Assembly: GCA_014155875.1 (NCBI GenBank)
Contig: JACEFZ010017882.1
Span: 31,501 to 95,500, forward strand
Direction: 5' to 3'
Origin: Cepaea nemoralis
Taxonomy: Eukaryota > Mollusca > Gastropoda > Stylommatophora > Helicidae
Length of the DNA: 64,000 nucleotides
Shown: in pieces, positions 59,573 to 64,000 of the stretch
Layout: each line of letters opens with the position of its first letter
Numbering within the stretch: position 1 is the first letter of the stretch
Program-made: the position numbers and the translations under genes
Notes under the pieces: model-generated
Databases searched by the model: none
Told to the model about the DNA's origin: nothing
Seen by the model: the letters and a program-made list of their open reading frames with translations, nothing else

Positions 59573-59785
59573 ATATTGATGAGGAGGGGGGACACCTTGT
59601 GGTTGCATAGGTGCCCCATATTGAGGCTGGCCTCCCATAATCGGGAAGCCTGGCTGGGGTACACCAGGGTAACCTTGCTGCCCATAGTATTGACCATAAC
59701 CAGGTCCATAAGGACCAGGATGATAGCCTTGCGACATGTAACCGCCGTAACTGCCGTCCGTTGGTGGACCCGACCCTTGGTACAT
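59573..59785 (-). CDS. ZNF318: ZNF318-like gene, exon 1 coding part
   Basis: ATG at 59783-59785 (AAC before it) opens 71 codons ending at the donor TAT|GTAAGT, phase 0. MYQGSGPPTDGSYGGYMSQG, further GYG/YYGQQG segments and a Pro/Gln end form a prion-like segment. An acceptor-like site (TTCCTACTCAG) at 59819 suggests an untranslated exon further up. Confidence 0.65.
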
Positions 59786-59959
59786 GTTATTGTCTATTTT
59801 ACCTATGTCAGCCTCACTGAGTAGGAATAATAAATACAATTAAGAGTCTTTTACACTAAAAGAGTCAATTACACTAAAATAACGAACACTATTATTTAAT
59901 TAACTCATTCTCTTATCCCACCGACATATTTTCTTTAAGAAAATCCAGTAGATTTGGCA

Positions 59960-60000
59960 ATAATAAATGGCGTCCTATGTCAAATCATTTCCGGTTGCCA
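59960..60000. promoter_or_regulatory. Possible bidirectional TATA-less promoter
   Basis: CATTTCCGGTT at 59986-59996 is an ETS-type site and AAATGGCGTCC near 59966 is YY1-like. These motifs are common at TATA-less, often divergent, housekeeping promoters. It lies 180-210 bp above the ZNF318-like start and about 80 bp before an ATG on the plus strand. Confidence 0.35.
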
Positions 60001-60071
60001 CATTTTGAAGCCAACAACAAAGAAAGCCAAACAAATATGTATATATCTTTTTGAGGACAAAATCTTTGAAG

Positions 60072-60115
60072 ATGTCTACAAGCATAAATGAACTGCAGTT
60101 TTTCTTAGATTTAGT
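60072..60115 (+). CDS. Possible first exon of a divergent gene
   Basis: ATG at 60072 opens MSTSINELQFFLD before the LINE tail begins. GTTAGT at the LINE edge could serve as a donor. No further exon is seen in the window, so this is weak and may be chance. Confidence 0.2.
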
Positions 60116-60381
60116 TAGTTGTCAGCAGAACATCCTCGTTGCACATCGAACCATTCACCCCATAAGTGATCGGATCCCCTCTTTAATAAATCCTGCAGCG
60201 TGTGGCGACTCGCGACACCAGTTATGTGTTAGTTTATTAATCTCCTTTGGCTTCATGCATAGTGTTATTGTCTGGCCACACCTCTTTTAACTTGTTCTCG
60301 CAGTCTGACCATGGCTGTAGATGCATAGAAATCACTTCGTTCTCGCAAACGACTTACTTCTCGTAGAGCATTCAGTATATC

Positions 60382-60540
60382 GCTTCTCGGTCTTTTGGCT
60401 AAGATCAAAGTGAATTTCCTGCACTTGATCTTGCCAGGGGCCGGGATGATCACCCAACACAACCGACACACAGGGATGCAGGACCAATGGGGCGGCTCTG
60501 GCCCCTCTGGGAACCGTGAGCCCTTCTAAAAAAAAAAAAA
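60382..60540 (+). mobile_element. U2-snRNA-headed retroposon, copy 2, with 12-bp target duplication
   Basis: ATTCAGTATATC occurs at 60370-60381 and 60541-60552. The insert begins with CGCTTCTCGGTCTTTTGGCT and AAGATCAA, the U2 snRNA 5' end (the ATC overlaps the duplication), continues for about 110 bp unlike U2, and ends in A13. An inverted piece, CACTTGATCTTGCCA, lies 9 bp after GGCTAAGATCAAAGTG and could pair with it. The undisturbed site is seen in the other LINE copy near 49110. Confidence 0.75.
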
Positions 60541-60965
60541 ATTCAGTATATCAGCCAGGTACATGGCTCGTCCGCCCTCTATAGTAGCTTTACCTGCAAG
60601 CCTGTCAGCCTGCTCATTTCCTTGTACACCCGCATGCCCTGGCACGAAAATGTAATTAACCTTTGCCAGCCGTGACCGCCCCAGAGACACCAATCACTGT
60701 CTTCGGATCCAACCCATTTCTACCTTCCTCAGCATACTCATTGAGTCACCAAGGAAGCATGCACGAGTTAAAGTCTGTGTCTCGAGCCATGTTATTGCTT
60801 TACTTACTGCCATGACTTCAATAGTCAGACTACGTGTGGTCAAGGCAAAAGCACCAGAATGTTCCTTCACAATTATTCCTCCTGCCTGAGCCATAAAAGC
60901 CCACGAACTGCTCACGCATCGAACAACCGACCCATCTGAGTAAATGACAGCATCATCCTCTGAAG

Positions 60966-61277
60966 CAGTGGTTCTCAACCTTTTTTGGCCCATGCACCCC
61001 TTCACCATGTGTTCAGAACGTAATTCCCCCCCCCCTTTTTTCGTATATCCTCCCTATAAATCCTCCCTTATACAGTATACGTAAAATGTAAGCTAAATTT
61101 AATAACGTGATTTGTGGGTCTACTTACTGAAGGGGAAAACAATATCAAGTAATTGGTTCCTGTATTAACGCGATCTTGACATAATCTTAATCCTCCGCCT
61201 CCCCCCCCCCCCGGAATCCATAAATCTCCCCCTCCCCACGAGGGGGGGGGGGGTTCCCCACCGGTTGAGAACCACTG
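60966..61277. mobile_element. hAT-type MITE, 312 bp
   Basis: CAGTGGTTCTCAACC at the left end and its exact inverted copy at the right end are classic hAT ends. CTCTGAAG and CTCTAAAG flank it, an 8-bp target duplication with one change. The paralogous LINE near 49525 shows the empty site CTCTAAAG. There is no coding capacity. Confidence 0.9.
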
Positions 61278-61864
61278 CTCTAAAGAGTTCTCGAGGATCA
61301 AAGCCTATACCTACGCCTTCACCGTAGCTGGATTTTCTTGTCTGCATTTTCTGCCTAGTTGAATGCAGACTGAAGAAGACGTAAAGAACTCTGTTGGCAC
61401 TAGTACCCACTACTCGCCAGGTTCTAAGTCCTCAAGTGAAAACACTTGTTGAAGAATGTCTTCGGCGTGACCTACACATGACTTTCCTCTGTTTAATCTG
61501 CTATCCTTTACCTTCTTAATTTCATTATGCAGCGGATATTGTGTGTTTGCGTTGACTCTGAGATAAGTACGTGCTCGTCAAATGTGTATTCTGCCCCCCC
61601 CCCTCCCATTGTTGGAAAATCAAGAAGGTAGCGCATCGCCCTGCATGCTGTATCTCTCGAACATCCAAGTATTATACGCACAGCTTCTTCCTGTATCCTT
61701 TCCATCTGCATATGGCTGAGAGTCAGGATTGCAGTCGCATACTCAAAAACAGAAATGACCAGACCATCATATAGCCGGTTGATGGTTCTGCTCAGTTTGT
61801 CGCCGCCATCACCCTAATTGCCCCCTCTCCTGTTTTCCCGTCATCTTCGACTTGGTCTCCAAAT

Positions 61865-63690
61865 TATGTAACACTTCATTTAACATGTAACTTCATGTAG
61901 CACTTCATTTAACATGTAACTTCATGTAACACTTCATTTAACATGTAACTTCATTTAACATGTAACTTCATGTAACACTTAATTTAACATGTAACTTCAT
62001 GTAACACTTCATTTAACATGTAACTTCATGTAACACTTCATTTAACATGTAACTTCATGTAACACTTAATTTAACATGTAACTTCATGTAACACTTCATT
62101 TAACATGTAACTTCATTTAACATGTAACTTCATGTAACACTTAATTTAACATGTAACTTCATGTAACACTTAATTTAACATGTACCTTCATGTAACACTT
62201 AATTTAACATGTAACTTCATGTAGCACTTCATTTAACATGTAACTTCATGTAACACTTCATTTAACTTGTAACTTCATGTAACACTTCATTTAACATGTA
62301 ACTTCATTTAACATGTAACTTCATGTAACACTTAATTTAACATTAACTTCATTTAACATGTAACTTCATGTAACATTTAATTTAACATGTAACTTAAATT
62401 TTAAAATGTAACTTCAGTAACATTTAATTAACATGTAACTTATTTAACATGTAACTTCATGTAACACTTCATGTAACACTTCATTTAACATGTAACTTCA
62501 TGCAACACTTCATTTAACATTTAACTTCATTTAACATGTAACTTCATGTAACATTTAATTTAACATGTAACTTAATTTAACATGTAACTTCATGTAACAT
62601 TTAATTTAACATGTAACTTAATTTAACATGTAACTTCATGTAACATTTAATTTAACATGTAACTTAATTTAACATGTAACTTCATGTAACACTTCATGTA
62701 ACACTTCATTTAACATGTAACTTCATGCAACACTTCATTAACATGTAACTTCATGTAACACTTCATTTAACAAGTAACTTCATGTAACACTTCATTTAAC
62801 ATGTAACTTCATGTAACACTTCATTTAACATGTAACTTCATGTAACACTTCATTTAACATGTAACTTCATGTAACACTTCATTTAACATGTAACTTCAAG
62901 TAACACTTCATCTAACATGTAACTTCATGTAACACTTCATCTAACATGTAACTTCATGTAACACTTCATTTAACATGTAACTTCATGCAACACTTCATTT
63001 AACATGTAACTTCATGTAACACTTCATTTAACATGTAACTTCATGCTAACACTTCATTTAACATGTAACTTTCAAGTAACACTTCATTTAACATGTAACT
63101 TCATGCAACACTTCATCTAACATGTAACTTCATGCAACACTTCATCTAACATGTAACTTCATGTAACACTTCATGTAACATGTAACTTCATGTAACACTT
63201 CATCTAACATGTAACTTCATGTAACACTTCATCTAACATGTAACTTCATGTAACACTTCATCTAACATGTAACTTCATGTAACACTTCATCTAACATGTA
63301 ACTTCATGTAACACTTCATCTAACATGTAACTTCATCTAACATGTAACTTCATGTAACACTTCATCTAACATGTAACTTCATGTAACACTTCATGTAACA
63401 TGTAACTTCATGTAACACTTCATGTAACACTTCATCTAACATGTAACTTCATGTAACACTCCATCTAACATGTAACTTCATGTAACACTCCATCTAACAT
63501 GTAACTTCATGTAACACTCCATCTAACATGTAACTTCATGTAACACTCCATCTAACATGTAACTTCATGTAACACTCCATCTAACATGTAACTTCATGTA
63601 ACACTCCATCTAACATGTAACTTCATGTAACACTCCATCTAACATGTAACTTCATGTAACACTCCATCTAACATGTAATTCATTAAACTC
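61865..63690. repeat. 29-bp satellite, about 63 units, with a variant gradient
   Basis: The unit is AACATGTAACTTCATGTAAC plus ACTTCATTT. From left to right CATTTAACA gives way to CATCTAACA and then CTCCATCTAACA. Deletion variants of 12 or 17 bp are scattered in the first half; the last 250 bp are nearly uniform. Confidence 0.95.
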
Positions 63691-63719
63691 CCTTAACAGT
63701 AACTTCATGTAACAATTCT

Positions 63720-63770
63720 GTAAATGCCCCCTAAAGTTTTGTTTTTGCTTCGCCCCCCCTTTTGAACTTA

Positions 63771-63838
<68 letters not shown>

Positions 63839-64000
63839 GCCGTAATTTCCCCCAAAAAGCCCCAAAAAGTTTTTTCCTACTTTTTTCCGTTTTTAAAAAA
63901 AGCCCCCAAAAGTGGTTCCTCAAAAATTTTTTGGCCGTTTTTTCCTTCCCCTTCAAAACCCTTAAAATTTTCAGAAACGTTTTTAGTTTTTTTCCTTTTT
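63720..64000. other. Homopolymer-rich window end, probably poor consensus
   Basis: About 28 C followed by about 32 T, then many doubled and tripled bases (CCCCAAAAAGCCCCAAAAAG, TTTTTT, CCCAAAAG). Neither repeat unit nor gene is seen. It resembles an unpolished contig end. Confidence 0.6.

Larger units (their letters stand above)
21077..59785 (-). other. ZNF318: Whole gene: ZNF318-like giant zinc-finger protein, 8 exons
   Basis: Eight minus-strand exons join with consistent phases (0,0,0,0,1,0,1) and good GT/AG sites, giving about 4,230 residues if exon 2 is read as one unit. Human ZNF318 (TZF) is about 2,280 residues. It is a nuclear protein linked to transcription and to IgM/IgD transcript choice. 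The shared plan is an RS-rich N-terminal half, two matrin-type fingers with x-x-KPW between them, and a long disordered tail. The identification rests on the finger region; the tail has no recognisable homology. The introns hold most of the arrays and elements listed elsewhere. Confidence 0.7.
60110..61820 (-). mobile_element. RNase H LINE, copy 2, with two nested insertions
   Basis: Minus-strand homologue of 48851-50050: same 3' end (TTAGTTAGTTG on plus), RNase H (IYSDGSVVR with the catalytic Asp intact, IEVMAVSKAITWLE, ACFLGDSMSML) and the QEEAVRIILGCSRDTACRAM region. It is interrupted at 60382-60540 and 60966-61277. Homology fades near 61820 before the satellite. Confidence 0.8.

Noticed and set aside
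60382..60540. Functional U2 snRNA gene
   Set aside because: Only the first 30 or so bases match U2; the branch-site and Sm regions are absent, and the A-tail and target duplication mark a retroposon.

Overview
The window is eukaryotic and looks like invertebrate animal DNA. It has long introns with GT-AG boundaries, one gene spread over about 40 kb, and dense LINE, LTR, piggyBac, hAT, mariner and SINE debris. The best-matched gene and the mix of elements suit a lophotrochozoan, perhaps a mollusc, but the species cannot be fixed from the sequence.

The central gene lies on the minus strand from about 59.8 kb (start) to 21.1 kb (stop). I built it from eight exons by joining splice sites whose phases agree throughout: 59573-59785 (coding part), 52012-55636, 44847-45380, 42280-42444, 40988-41078, 36931-37049, 24805-32743 and 21077-21093. 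The protein would be about 4,230 residues. It has a Gly/Tyr/Gln/Pro-rich N terminus, a long RS-type region, a coiled-coil segment and two matrin/U1-type C2H2 fingers (both C-x2-C-x12-H-x5-H). It ends in a 2,650-residue disordered tail encoded mostly by one 7.9-kb exon. Finger spacing and flanks match ZNF318 (TZF). The tail is built of at least seven families of in-frame tandem repeats. Exon 2 carries three apparent frameshifts, two at A/T homopolymers.

Left flank (1-19.6 kb): an eroded Ty3/gypsy element with integrase pieces ahead of RT (a Gmr1-like order); a small C2H2 ORF with a TATA box inside a block of local repeats; a U2-snRNA-headed retroposon; two LINE copies, one split by a 3.36-kb TG...CA insertion with a 5-bp target duplication (giant solo LTR candidate).

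Gene introns: arrays of 66, 82, 65, 44, 25 and 29 bp units, tRNA-headed SINEs, LINE fragments, an inverted mariner remnant, a LINE with 13-bp target duplications, and a piggyBac-type element with TTAA ends.

Right flank (59.8-64 kb): a possible bidirectional promoter, then a second copy of the RNase H LINE carrying two nested insertions (a second U2-headed retroposon and a hAT MITE), a 1.8-kb array of 29-bp units, and a homopolymer-rich end that looks like poor consensus. I found no bacterial operon, CRISPR array, rRNA or functional tRNA gene.
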